A stretch of DNA of 64,000 nucleotides. Origin: Zizania palustris. Its lineage: Eukaryota > Streptophyta > Magnoliopsida > Poales > Poaceae. Within the stretch, counting starts at the first letter, position 1. Each line of letters opens with the position of its first letter. The translations under genes were made by a program, and so were the position numbers. This document shows, piece by piece, positions 30,791 through 42,345 of the stretch. The notes below the pieces were generated by a model. It was not told the origin of the DNA, searched no databases, and saw only the letters and a program-made list of their open reading frames with translations. The stretch spans positions 82,454,162-82,518,161 of the forward strand of contig JAAALK010000079.1 of the NCBI GenBank assembly GCA_019279435.1. Direction: 5' to 3'.

Positions 30791-30916
30791 AATTTTTTAA
30801 AATAATGTTTTTTGAAAAAAAAAATCTGGTATCCGAAATCACAAAATTGTAAAACTAGACTTGGTAGTGGGGGCACGGGGCGAGCGCGCGTGGCGCAGCA
30901 GCAGGTGCACATCAGA

Positions 30917-31110
30917 CTTGGTTCGATCGTTGGTTGGTCGAACCAGACTGATGTGGTCTGGTTCGGCTGTTGGTCGTCGAACCATGCTGACGTGGCTCTG
31001 GTTCGGCCGTTGGTCGGGCGAACCAGAGCCACGTTAGTCTGGTTCGATCGACCAACGGCGGAATGAGGGTCACATCAGCCTAATTCGGCCGACTAACGAC
31101 CGACGGCAGG
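30917..31110. repeat. Tandem array of ~40-bp hairpin-forming units
   Basis: Units start at 30917, 30958, 30998 and 31039, with a decayed fifth at about 31080. Each contains CTGGTTCG...CGAACCAG-like inverted halves around a GTTGGTCG core, followed by a spacer like CTGACGTGG. The array is GC-rich in an AT-rich setting. Confidence 0.8.
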
Positions 31111-31181
31111 CTAATTTTGTAATTTTTTGATTTCATGTACTAGATTGCTTCTCAAAATATGAATTTCTATGAACAAGCCCC

Positions 31182-31317
31182 TAATCATGGTATCTTTGGT
31201 TAATTAATTTAGTTTATATTAGTCCATGCCATTATCCTAATGACCTCCATAATCACGGTCTCTTCGGTTAATTAATTTAGTTTATATTAGTACATGTCAT
31301 TATCCTAATGACCTCCA
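31182..31317. repeat. 68-bp tandem duplication
   Basis: GGTTAATTAATTTAGTTTAT begins at 31198 and again at 31266. Both copies run on to ATTATCCTAATGACCTCCAT with few differences. Confidence 0.85.
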
Positions 31318-32241
31318 TGCTGTTGTCTGGTGAGTTGCTGGTGTTTTGGCAAATGTTCTGTTGCTAGGGCAACGCCACCCTGTCTTTGAGAGCTTTTTTG
31401 TGGCTTCATGCTGCAAAAGGAGGACATAAAAAACAATCAAACTCATCATAGGCTGAGCAGTGCCAATCTGGGTTAACATATGTGAAAAAAATGCAAAGTG
31501 AACCAATGCTTGGGATTGTGTTTGGATGATATAGATTGACGACGTGTTCAATGTGTGTTCTTGATCCGGACATGATTTTTTATAATTAACTTTAATTTGT
31601 CTATAGATATTAGGGATTGTATAGTGTTTTTCGTAGTCAAATGTTTTGATCAGAATTTTGGATTATTTGAGTGGTAATATACATAATAGTGACAGGGAAG
31701 AATTTAGCTTGACTATTGTAATATAGTCCAAAGTTAATATTAGGTCGATGAGGAGGACGACGACGATAACGACGAAATTACATAGAAGGTACTCAAACTG
31801 TCTTAAAAGACTTTATTTTAACATTTAAAACACGACTAACAAAGACTTGATTTTAGTTTATTTTGTTAAGTTAATGTATACATAATTAATAATGTAATTT
31901 GATCAACCAATGACGCTAATATCCAATTGATTTATCTAAAACTAGACAGATGCCCATGCTTTGCAACAGAGAACCTTATTTTTCAATAGTGTATTTGTGT
32001 AAAATTCATGTTTATGTGTGATTTTTCAGAAATCTAAGGGTTTTTATACAAAATTCGTACATCCGCGTAAAATAAAGAAATTTAAAAAGTGAAATGCTAA
32101 AGTACATTTTTTCTTCTTTTTTATTTTCCTTTTTCTTTTTTCCTGGCGGTTGCAACTGAGCGGCGTGCGGGCCGCTTTTTTTTATTTTCCTTTTTTTCTT
32201 TTTCTTCTTTTTTCTTTTTTCTTCTTTTTTTCTTTTCTTCG
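31318..32241. other. Intergenic DNA, no gene seen
   Basis: AT-rich. A short acidic-codon stretch (GATGAGGAGGACGACGACG near 31747) and a long pyrimidine T/C tract (32107-32240) are the only marked features. A partial copy of the 188-bp repeat that follows is embedded in the tract (32143-32178). Confidence 0.5.
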
Positions 32242-32617
32242 TTCCTAGCGGTTGCAACAGATGAGGGCCGCTCGGCATGCCCAGGCGGTTGCGCGCGGTG
32301 CGGGTGAGCTCGGACGGTTTTCACAAGGAACAAGTTTTGACTGATTTTTTATGGGATGTGAGAAAAAAACACACGTGTTGCGGACGGAAACGGCGGACGC
32401 TCAAGCCGCATTATATTAGTTAAGATTCATTCCTAGCGGTTGCAACAGATGAGGGCCGCTCGGCATGCCCAGCCGGTTGAGCGCGGTGCGGGAGAGCTCG
32501 GACGGTTTTCACATGGAACAAGTTTTGACTAGTTTTTTATGGGATGTGAGAAAAAACACACATGTTGCGGACGAAAACGGCAGACGCTCAAGCCACATTA
32601 TATTAGTTAATACTTAT
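32242..32617. repeat. 188-bp tandem duplication, two copies
   Basis: TTCCTAGCGGTTGCAACAGA begins at 32242 and 32430. Both copies run through ATGGGATGTGAGAAAAAA and end near CATTATATTAGTTAA. Differences are scattered substitutions. Confidence 0.88.
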
Positions 32618-32658
32618 TGAAGGTAAACAAAATTAATAAGAACAGCTAACATATTTCT

Positions 32659-33142
32659 TCACACTACTGATAGCTACTAGAAATAAAGTTTTTGTGAGAC
32701 TGAATTAATTAAGATCAGTTACTAATGCAAGTTAGTAACGAATACCGCTAATGGGCACCATCGTTAGTGATGAGTTGAAATTAGATTCATCACTAATAAA
32801 AGAACTTTATTAATGGAGGTAACTGGTAATAATATGTATCTTTTATTCGTTGCTAAAGATTGATCGCTAAATATTATTTTTGTGGTAGCTAGCTATAGTA
32901 AACAAATTGTCCAAACAGGAGAAAAATAAGCCCATATGGACTACGATCGATTGAGAGTACGACTGAATTAATGGAGGTAAGTCGGCTCGTTACAAAAGTT
33001 CGTTAATAATATGTATCTTTTATTGATTACTAAACATTATTTTTGTGGTAGTGGGAGACGATCGCTAGCTGATAAACAAATTGTCGAAACAGGAGAAAAA
33101 TAAGCCCATGGACTACGATCGATCGAGAGTACGACTGAATTA
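32659..33142. repeat. CACTA-like subterminal sequence with a partial tandem duplication
   Basis: CACTACTGATAGCTACTAG at 32659 and, on the other strand, CACTACCACAAAAATAA (ending 33056) resemble CACTA element tips. Between them short words such as TCGTTAGTGATGAG, TCATCACTAATAA and TCGTTGCTAAAG recur in both orientations. A block starting TTAATGGAGGTAA at 32810 is repeated from 32968, and both copies end in AGTACGACTGAATTA. No target duplication found. Confidence 0.5.
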
Positions 33143-34235
33143 ACAAGTGCTGATCGGTTGAGACCGGCCGGTTTCTTTCAATTGGTTATCGCTAACCGTC
33201 AACTACCAGAGATAGATTAGAGTGGCTTTGGACTGGTTACCGTGGGTTTGACTTTGGCGATGAAGATGTCTGGGACGTAATTTTGCGTGGAAGCTTGCTG
33301 CGATCATGGCAAATAACTTAACAAGCGTGATGTGCGTCGAGCTAATTAATTAATTGAACAGCCCGTTGAGTCAACGTGCTTCTGGAGGAAGGGATCAGAG
33401 GGGAAGAACGAACAGATGCATGCGCGACGGTAGCTAGGGTCAAAGGCCGCCTTCACAAGTCACAACTGCGTGCTGCGTCCGTCCGGCGAAGCAGAGAGTA
33501 ACGGCGTTTAGCTTCAATTCGGCGATCTGATGTACGGCAAACTTGTAGACCATATTATGCTTGTGGGAAAATGTTCTGCGGAGTTTTAAATTACTCACGA
33601 TAGAGATATGATCTCCATCTTTAGATTGATAGATGTAACGTGTCTACTCGGTAATCTGACAAATACAATGAAAGGCACAAACAGCGGAGAGTACGCGTGT
33701 AGACGATGAAGGACCAAAAAACGGACGGTTAAACCGAAAAAAATGGAACCGACCAGATAACCGATCCGATTTTAGTAAAAGATTGTTTGAGCAAAAAACT
33801 GGAAAAAACTGAAAAATCAGAAAATTATTTGTTTAAGAGGATTAAATTTCCAGATTTTTTATTATTTTAATAAAAAACCTGAACCGATTCGTTTTTTTCT
33901 GCACGCGAAGGACACGGAACGAACAGGTGAAGTGGAATAGATAAGCTATACGGAGGGTCGTCAAATTCATGACGCTAATCCATATACATATAAAGTATAT
34001 GTATATGACATATCTGACTGAGTTTAAATCTGAAATAGATATAAATTTGTTAATCCGTGGGAATGAAACTAGTATTTTTAGAGCGAATATACCTATTCAC
34101 TTTTTTTAAAAAAAATAAAAAATAAAAACTTTTTGTGAGATTATAGTTCGACCGACAAATATCTAAATCCAAAACAAGCAAACTTATCTCAGTGACTGAT
34201 TGTTGTAACTTCTGACAACTGCAGTTAGTACTAGA
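33143..34235. other. Intergenic DNA, no gene seen
   Basis: No coding frame or RNA feature recognised. A mildly GC-rich patch at 33360-33540 has no matching ORF. Confidence 0.5.
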
Positions 34236-34238
34236 TAA

Positions 34239-34580
34239 GGCTATTTACAATAGAGGTTTCATGGGGTATTTTATAGTATTAATTACCATGCCAAGTCAGA
34301 TTTTTTGCTTACATGACATTCAATTAATGAAGAAAGAGAAAAGGTAGTGTCATCACCATGATATAGTGCTAACCCGTTTTCAAAACGGATGAAATGAAAT
34401 GAAACAATCATTGAGAGCTAAATCATTTCATCAGAGAGAGGGTATTGCATTTAATTATACTGGTTAGCCTAAGAAATAGTGAAATGAAACTCTCCACTGA
34501 AAGAGGGTATTTCATTGAGTTGTAAAGTTGACGTGGCATTCTAGAAAACAGTGCTATGAAACCCACCATTGTGAATAGCC
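34239..34580. mobile_element. Tourist-like MITE (342 bp), TSD TAA
   Basis: Terminal inverted repeats GGCTATTTACAATAGAGG (left) and GGCTATTCACAATGGTGG (right, reverse complement). TAA is duplicated at 34236-34238 and 34581-34583. Fits the PIF/Harbinger (Tourist) group. Confidence 0.85.
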
Positions 34581-34583
34581 TAA

Positions 34584-35222
34584 CAAGCCGACTCAGCTTG
34601 TTATATAACTGTTGTTAGGACCGGATAACTGAGTCAACTCAGCTCGTCATAACTCGTTAGGTTAATGAGTTAGTTTGGTTTGAATCGGTTCAGTTCACGA
34701 GCTAGATTTTTAAAATAAGATTAAACAATTAATATTTAAATAATCACGTATAAAAAATCAAAATATGAGATAAATATAGTACATATAGTTCTAAAATTCA
34801 AATATCTATATTTTCATTACTATTTCTATGATTCCATCGATCTATCACCTATGTTATTTGTTTTACCTCTATATGATGATTTTATTGAACATACTAATAA
34901 AATTTTAATAGTAATTTAAAAAGTAATAACTAGACACTAGTAAATAAATTATAAAACGATGAGTCTCATACTATCCCGTAGAATTTTGTTGTTGTTTTAG
35001 TATATTGTGTTAACTACTTAGGCTAAGCTCGTTAAACTCGCGAGCCAATTCGAACTCGCCCGTTATACTAACGAGCAAAAACATGTGCTAAACTCGTTAA
35101 GAAAATAGAACGAGTCGAGCTGAGATGAGCTAGTCACGAGTTGAACAAGCTAACGAGTTACAAGTTTTTTGTCTAACCCTAGCTACGGCTACTTCTAGAA
35201 TTTAAAACTAAAATAAACGATC
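34584..35222. other. Intergenic DNA rich in AACTCGTTA words
   Basis: The words AACTCGTTAG, GAGCTAACGAG and CAACTCAGCTCGT recur in both orientations near 34615-34710 and 35010-35165, like the ends of a decayed inverted-repeat element. No clean boundary; no gene. Confidence 0.4.
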
Positions 35223-35225
35223 TAA

Positions 35226-35445
35226 GGGTCTGTTTTAGAAGTTTTTGGTAGTTGGAGATTCGCAATAGCTAACTGGTCTGAGTAGCTTGTTAGTCTGAGT
35301 ATCTAGCTGATGAGAATCTGAAGAAACTGTTTTCTAGCTTTTAGATTCTAGTTCATTTTCAGATTTAAGCCAGAATCTGAATCATTTGTTTCAACTTCAG
35401 ATCATATAAGTAATTGCAGCAGCCAGAAGCTCCCTAAACAGACTC
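35226..35445. mobile_element. Tourist-like MITE (220 bp), TSD TAA
   Basis: Left end GGGTCTGTTTTAGAAG and right end (reverse complement) GAGTCTGTTTAGGGAG are inverted. TAA duplicated at 35223-35225 and 35446-35448. Confidence 0.75.
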
Positions 35446-35860
35446 TAAATTCTAAACATATACCACAAGAATTAGTCACCGTAAAAATCTAGAAATAAAT
35501 TAGAATTTAAAAACTAAGAAACGTAATTTTTTCATATATGCCAATTATTTACATCAGCTAATGACAATCTCCGGCTAAAATAAACTAACCTTAATTACAT
35601 TCAAACCACATTCAGGCGAGGAAAATACACGACGCCAGTGGGGACTCCGACTCCCCCATCAGACACGCGTTCGCACCGTCGGCACGCACGGAACGAGCTC
35701 TTTCACACATGTGGCGCCGCAAATTTCGCACGCGTTAATAATTCGTGTGGTTTATTTCATTCTAGGCTTTTCTCTCACTCCATCAAATCTATGTAAATTT
35801 CAAATTAATTTAGGAAACTTCCTCAAACTATTAGGAGGTTTTAGAAACTTCCTGCACAAA

Positions 35861-36260
35861 GGCCCTGTATGGATCCAGGGTTAGAGTTAGTTTGAGTTAG
35901 ATTTACCCCAACTAACCCCAAAATACTCATACATGAGTGTTAGAGTTGGGCTATTTCAATCTAACCCATAAAAAAACTAGCACCTCCAAGGGGTGCTAAT
36001 TGGGGCTAGTTTGTGTAAGGCCTACCCAAAAAAGGGATTTTCAGCCACACAGGATCCCCACACAGCCACACACCACACAGTGGGACTAGTCTGGCCACAA
36101 TAAATCAAGCTGAAAAGTAGTCAAATGATTGAAAAAATAGCTAATTCTAACCTCTAACCCTTGCATCCATACACCTCAAAGGCTAGAGTTATTTCAGAGT
36201 TAATTTAGGGTTACAATCTAACTCTAACCTCTAACACTGCTAGAGTTTCCATACAAGGCC
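35861..36260. mobile_element. MITE (400 bp) with GGCCYTGTATGGA ends
   Basis: Left end GGCCCTGTATGGATCCAGGG, right end (reverse complement) GGCCTTGTATGGAAACTC. The internal sequence carries many CTAACTCTAACC-like words in both orientations. AAA is duplicated on both sides (35858-35860, 36261-36263), weak because of the A-rich context. Probably the Tourist/Harbinger group. Confidence 0.75.
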
Positions 36261-36654
36261 AAAGTTTATGAAGTTAGAAAAGTTTATTTGGAATATCCGT
36301 AGAGAATATTCTACTAAAAAGAAAAAAAACTTATGTAGCACGACTTTTTGTCTATAAAGCTTTCTAAATACAACTTTTCATACAAAGTTTTCTATAAACA
36401 ACCAGAATTTCCATACAAAAGACTAAAAAACTTTCTCTTTTGAACTATAACTTTCCATTAAATTTGAATTCGGATTTCAAAATAAAATTTCCAATTTAAA
36501 TTTTTTTACAGAAAACATTACCTTTTTTACAATAGACCTGTAGGATGAGAAATATGTATATGGATTTGACAGTAAGCTTATTTTATACTTAATAGACTTT
36601 GTTAAATGTCTTGGCTTCTAATATTATGTCAAGATACTTGTAAGTTATGATATT

Positions 36655-36850
36655 ATGGTTAAACTAATATTCTAAAATATAATATTATGATATCACTACG
36701 ATATTATGATATCACAATAAACTTACGATTAAACTAATATTCTAAAATATAATATTATGATATCACTACAATATTATGATATCACCGTAAACTTACGATT
36801 AAACTAATATACTAAAATATGATATTGCGATGTATTTTTTAAAGGCAATA
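36655..36850. repeat. 70-bp tandem repeat, about 2.8 copies
   Basis: AAACTAATATTCTAAAATAT begins at 36661 and 36731, and with one change at 36801, an exact 70-bp period. Each unit contains two ATATTATGATATCAC half-units. AT-rich, about 0.6 kb upstream of the galactosyltransferase gene. Confidence 0.9.
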
Positions 36851-37206
36851 TATTACCAAAATTAACACAATATAATAGTAATACAACAAATCTACGTAGC
36901 ACCAACTATTCAAACACACGTAAGCATGTTTGATACAACTTTAACTCCGAGATTCATACTAAATCTAAAGTTTCTGTAGTATAATAAAATAGTTCAAACT
37001 TTTATTTATACTCAAAATAAAAACTAGATTACTCAATAAAATACCCACAATTCATTGACGGCCTCAGATCTAGAATTTCTTTTATCTAGGTTGGACCAAT
37101 TTTAAAACCATTTTAGATCCAAAACTTTACCAAATGAGTATGTAGTGGAATGGATGGAGTATATTAAAATTTTAAAAAATAAATACAATACTAATAAATA
37201 AAAAAC

Positions 37207-37227
37207 TACTATATATTTATATATTTA
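37207..37227 (+). promoter_or_regulatory. Candidate TATA region of the galactosyltransferase gene
   Basis: TATATATTTATATATTTATA lies about 225 bp before the ATG at 37452 and marks the switch from AT-rich DNA to the GC-rich leader. The leader ends in a (GCC)n run (37429-37450) right at the ATG. Motif-based only. Confidence 0.45.
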
Positions 37228-37451
37228 TAGTAGTAAGCGTCGGCCATCACCTCCCTCCAGCCCATCCACCCATCTGGTGTTTGGTGTTCCGCCCGCCGCA
37301 GCGCATCCCCGCCACGCGGCCACGGCAACGGTCAGGTCCCCGGAGTCCAACCCGACAGGTATTACTACTACACCCCTCCCGTCTCCCACCTCCCCCAAAC
37401 GGCTACTTCCGCCACCTTCTAGATCCTTCCGCCGCCGCCGCCGCCGCCGCG

Positions 37452-40400
37452 ATGCCGCTGGCTCCGCCGCGGAAGCGCCTGTGCCGCGCCGTGCTGGTCG
37501 CCGCCGGCGCGGGGTATCTGGCGTTTCTGCTTCTATTTGAGCTCCCCTCGCTCGAGTTTTTTGCGGCGGGGGCGGGGGCGGGGGCGATGCCCACCCACCG
37601 CTCGCGCCGCAGGGAGCTCGAGGCGTCGGTGTTCGCCTCACCGTTCTCGCCCGTACGGCCGTCGAAGGCAGCTTTCCCTGCTGAAGTGGCGACGTCGCCA
37701 GCCCCGGCTGCTGCTTCCGCCGCGCTCCCGATCTTCTCCACCCTCCTCCTCCTCCCGCGGTCCAATTCGACGGCGACCCCGTTCGATGGCGTCGCCGCTG
37801 ATGCGTTCGCGGCGGCTAAGCCGCACCTGGTGCACCTCCGGGCGACGGCAGGTGCCGACGCGTCCGCCGCGTCGCCGCCCCCGTCGTCCCCGACCTGCCC
37901 CGCGTCGATCTCGGTTCACGCCGACCAGCTCCCCGCGGACGGGATGCGGACGGTGGAGCTGCCGTGCGGGCTCGCGGTGGGGTCTCACGTGACGGTGGTG
38001 GCCCGCCCCAGGGTCGCTCGGCCGGAGTACGACCCGAAGATCGCCGAGCGGAAGGACGGGCAGGCGCCGCTCATGGTGTCGCAGTTCATGGTCGAGCTGA
38101 CCGGGACCAAGGCGGTCGACGGGGAGGCGCCGCCGAGGATACTGCACTTCAACCCCAGGATCCGCGGGGATTACAGCGGCAAACCGGTGATTGAGATGAA
38201 CAGCTGCTACCGGATGCAATGGGGGCAGTCGCAGCGGTGCGAGGGCTACGCGTCCCGCCCCGCGGAGGAGACAGGTGAGCAGCGGAGCTCAACCTCCAGA
38301 TTTGTTTAGATAAATTCATTTTGTTTTGTTTAATTCGATTCAATTGGATTCGATTCGATTTGCTTGGAATGAATTGTCTGGCACTCTCGTCGTCTAACTC
38401 ACGATGGCATTTCGTTAGTTCACAATCTGAGACTGATTAGAGTCGCTGGGAAGGGAAGGTTGGTTTGTTAGGGAAAAAAATTAAAGGTGCCAACTCCAGT
38501 GGTCTAAACGCGTGGAACTGTAGTTTGGTGGAAATTGGCCAGAAAGTTTCAGGCTTTGGCAAGAAATTTCTAGAGAAGGGTTGGGTTTCTTTACCAATTT
38601 CTGCAGAATATTTTGATGGTGATTGTGTTTGCCCTGAAACCACGTTGTCGGTTTCATCAACGTGTCGGTGGGATTGTGGGAACTGCTCCCTCCCCCCCCC
38701 CCCCCCCCCCCCCCCCGTAAAAGGAGCCTCAACCGTTTGATTTCTTAGTTTTGTGTGGAGTGCAAAATTTAATCTTGCAGGGCTACATATCCAATTAGTT
38801 GCAATTGCCAAAGATTCTGGGAGCTTGGAGGCTTCTAACTTGTAGTAGTGAGTTAGTTGGTTTGTTTTTGGGCGAGCTATACGAGTGTTGCAGTGAGTGT
38901 CTTAAAGTTTTTGGCATCTGATAACTGGACATTCTTTGAGACAAAGCTGGGACAACATTTTGCAGAGAATCCAGTTGAAGCCTTTCAACAGACAGCAGGA
39001 AGACTTGTACTTATAGTTGGAGTTACGCTGGGATCTCTTTTACTTTAAGAGTGCACTAACTTTGCTTCATGAATGTCTGATGTTTTGATATGACATTTTG
39101 ATTTGTTTTTCCAGTTGATGGGCAACTTAAGTGTGAGAAATGGATTCGTGATGATGACAAGAAGTCTGAAGAATCGAAGATGAAATGGTGGGTAAAGCGT
39201 TTGATTGGTAGGCCGAAGGATGTCCACATCAGTTGGCCATACCCATTCGCAGAAGGCAAGCTGTTTGTTTTGACTCTAACAGCTGGTTTGGAAGGTTACC
39301 ATGTCAATGTTGATGGGCGGCATGTTGCTTCATTTCCTTACCGTACTGTAAGTTTGTCTTGAAGTGTCATAAATCTTAGTTCAGTTGCATCAGCACTTGA
39401 GCAGCATCCTGAGATCTCCATATCTAACTGTGCCCAGCTGATGGTCTCTGCAGGGTTACACTCTTGAGGATGCAACCGGATTGTCTCTGAATGGAGACAT
39501 TGATATTGAATCCATTTTTGCTAGTTCCCTGCCCAATTCACATCCTAGTTTCGCCCCACAGAGATACCTTGAAATGTCTGAACAGTGGAGGGCACCACTG
39601 CTACCAACTGAGCCGGTTGAGCTTTTTATTGGTATTCTATCAGCAGCCAACCATTTTGCTGAGCGTATGGCTGTACGGAAGTCATGGATGATGTATACAA
39701 GGAAATCGACCAATATTGTTGCCCGTTTCTTTGTGGCTCTGGTAGCTATAGCTTGACTGAATGTTTTTATGACTCTTTTGAGTAATACAAACTCTAACCA
39801 GTTAAAAAATTCACAGAATGGGAAAAAGGTGGTAAATGCTGAGCTGAAAAGGGAGGCAGAGTTCTTTGAAGACATTGTTATAGTGCCTTTCATGGATAGC
39901 TATGACCTTGTTGTTTTGAAGACCATTGCTATTGCTGAGTATGGGGTAAGTAAATTGGACGTGCTCTGGGATGTTTTGTATTTACACATTAGCTGCTATC
40001 CCATCTCACGTGCTCCTTTGCGTTCCAATTTTAATCATATTTGTGCTCATTTGAGTTGTTCTTTTTATGCAGGTGAGAGTTGTACCTGCAAAATATGTCA
40101 TGAAATGTGATGATGATACATTCATTAGAATTGACTCAGTACTGGATCAAGTGAAGAAAGTTCGAAGTGACAAGAGTGTGTACGTAGGAAGCATGAACTA
40201 CTTCCATAAACCACTCCGATCTGGCAAGTGGGCTGTAACTTATGAGGTAAATTGTTCTTTAATTTATTTGAGAGCCACTATTCATCAGTGATCGTATCAC
40301 ATAAGGAAAATGCTAACCTGAAAGGATATTGTTGTGTTGTGAATCATGCAATGCCTTGCACCTGCGTTTTCATTTGCTGCTAACCAAGCATTTAAATTCA

Positions 40401-41166
40401 CCAACTTAAATGTATTCACCAACTATCGCATGTTCTTTTAATGAAATTGTCTACATGCTTGTCATTATTCATGCATCGTCACCACCAGCTATGCTGTAAA
40501 TTCCATTCAAATGTACAATATCTTGAAATGTTTTGTACCCACGTTTGCTTGGCCCTTTAGACAAGGCAAAGGCCACATATTTTATCTTGACCACGTTGTT
40601 ATATCTCATACAAAAGCAGTTGATCAATATTTGGTGCTGTCCTTAGCTGTCAGCTTTTAGCATCAGAAGTGGATGATAACTTTTCCTGTCATATTAGTTT
40701 TTTGCGATAGAGATATTTAAATGTTTAAATTCTGCGGCTATTTTCAGGAATGGCCAGAGGAGGCATACCCAAATTATGCTAATGGACCTGGCTATGTAAT
40801 TTCAGCGGATATTGCACGCTACATTGTATCTGAGTTTGACAATCAGACACTTCGGGTAAGTACTAGTTGTACCTTGCACTTTTTTTCTCATGCCTTACAT
40901 AAAAATCCATCCTGCTGTAACGTTTAGCTAAACTGTGATGCACTTTTTTCTTGCAGCTATTTAAGATGGAAGATGTAAGCATGGGTATGTGGGTTGAGAA
41001 GTTCAACAATACACATCGGCCAGTTGAATATCGGCATGATGTCAGGTTCTACCAGTCTGGCTGCTTCGATGGGTACTTCACGGCTCACTATCAGTCCCCG
41101 CAGCACATGATTTGCCTTTGGAGAAAACTGCAATCTGGGAGTACTCGATGCTGCAATGTGAGATGA
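37452..41166 (+). CDS. GT31 beta-1,3-galactosyltransferase with galectin domain (hydroxyproline O-galactosyltransferase type)
   Basis: Seven exons with canonical GT-AG borders: 37452-38274, 39115-39347, 39454-39741, 39817-39945, 40073-40246, 40748-40855 and 40957-41166, giving 654 aa. It is a type II Golgi membrane protein with an anchor at residues ~10-28 (CRAVLVAAGAGYLAFLLLF) and a Ser/Pro/Ala-rich stem. The galectin domain (residues ~170-375) includes ILHFNPRIRGDY and WPYPFAEGKLFVLTL. The GT31 catalytic domain has EDIVIVPFMDSYDLVVLKT, metal-binding KCDDDTFIR (~503-510), NGPGYVISADIARYI and EDVSMGMWV. Length and domain order match the Arabidopsis GALT2-GALT6 enzymes, which add the first galactose to hydroxyproline of arabinogalactan proteins using UDP-galactose. 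The ATG at 37452 is chosen because it gives the membrane anchor and follows a GCC-rich leader. The gene looks intact. A role in AGP glycosylation is family knowledge, not shown here. Confidence 0.92.
38692..38716 (+). repeat. Homopolymer run of 25 C in intron 1
   Basis: An uninterrupted C run inside the first intron of the galactosyltransferase gene. The exact length may be a sequencing or assembly estimate. Confidence 0.8.
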
Positions 41167-41275
41167 TGACAATGACGAAAAATGCACGTGATTTGCCTTT
41201 GCCCTTTGGAGAGAACTGCAATCTGGGAGTACTCAATGCTGCAGTGTGAGACGACGACAATGATGAAAAATGCAC
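41108..41275 (+). repeat. Tandem duplication of the galactosyltransferase C-terminal end into its 3' UTR
   Basis: The last ~60 coding bases plus stop (TGATTTGCCTTTGGAGAAAA, CAATCTGGGAGTACTC, to TGTGAGATGATGACAATG) are repeated with changes just downstream (from 41191, ending near 41273). The first copy holds the coding end and the second is untranslated. Confidence 0.85.
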
Positions 41276-42345
41276 CGCATTTTGGATCAAAGATGATATG
41301 ATTTAACTCGGAAGAACAGTTCGGAGGAGAGCGATCTTCCTCTTGTGGACTGGAGTAGATATGATTCGGTCATTCTTTTGGTCGGTGGCCCATTTCAAGC
41401 TGCTGATTCTGACACCTGATGGTTGATGCTGTTTGGGATTCTTTCACCTGTTGACATTTATACTCGTGTCAAATTTGTTTGACCTAGGAATTTTTTAGGT
41501 TGGTGATGGTCGTATAACGGAGGTATTTGTGTATAAAAATTATTCGAGAGTTACTGTTTACCTATACAGAGATCTATGGTGGATTTTTTACTTTTTTGTA
41601 AGAGAAGCTAGAGTTGGCTGCTTGAACTGCTGAAATATTCACGAAACGGGATGGTCCGGTTACTGCTGTTACTGGATTTTTGTCTAGTTTTGTATTTATC
41701 AGTTCCGTTTCGCCCCGTTTATGTCCGGGAGGTAAGAAGTAAAATCAGTCTTTGATTAAGTATAATTAAACTAATTTTAAAACGATTTTTTTACTATCTT
41801 ACCTTCTCACTGCCCTCTCTCTCCCTCCGGTTAGCTCTCTTACCATTGTCGTTGTGGCGTGCTACCACCCTTGACGTTGTGCCCTACCACCCCTCCCAAT
41901 TTTAATTTTTGGAGGAAAAGAAAGAAAGGAAAAAAGAAAAAAATATAAGAGGTAATAGATTTCTCTATTTAAATCTTGACTATTGGATCATTGAAAAGGA
42001 ACGGTCAACAGTTGTTGAGGCACCGTAAAAATTTACTTTTACAAATGAGTGTCAAGAAAGATGAACAGAAACTAGTATAATATAATCACATAATTTTATG
42101 CACCCGACCTCACCTCACTGTCGGGTGTCGGCTCTCTCTTAGTACAGTGTCCCAAATTGATACTAATACCCATATTTTTAGTATGGGTTAAGGACATTAA
42201 CATACAATAATACATTTTCTAGTGAAAAAACACATAACTATTATGACTTGTGAGAGTTGTATACTAATTAATTTTGTGTGCTACGAAAGTCTGCTCGATG
42301 CATAGGCAACTGCACACATATACGCATGCTCGATTGGCTCACCTT
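41276..42345. other. 3' flank and intergenic DNA with a CACTA tip
   Basis: No gene. TTTTCTAGTG ending at 42219 reads CACTAGAAAA on the minus strand, preceded by GATACTAATACCCATA-type words, as in the tip of a CACTA element lying to the left. No partner tip was found. Confidence 0.4.

Noticed and set aside
37281..38309. 342-aa frame reading into galactosyltransferase exon 1 from further upstream
   Set aside because: It starts upstream of the GCC-rich leader in a non-ATG context and runs past the exon 1 donor. The ATG at 37452 in the same frame gives the expected N-terminal membrane anchor and family length.
38692..38716. Poly-C run as a functional i-motif
   Set aside because: It sits in an intron and its length is likely unstable or mis-sequenced; no support beyond composition.
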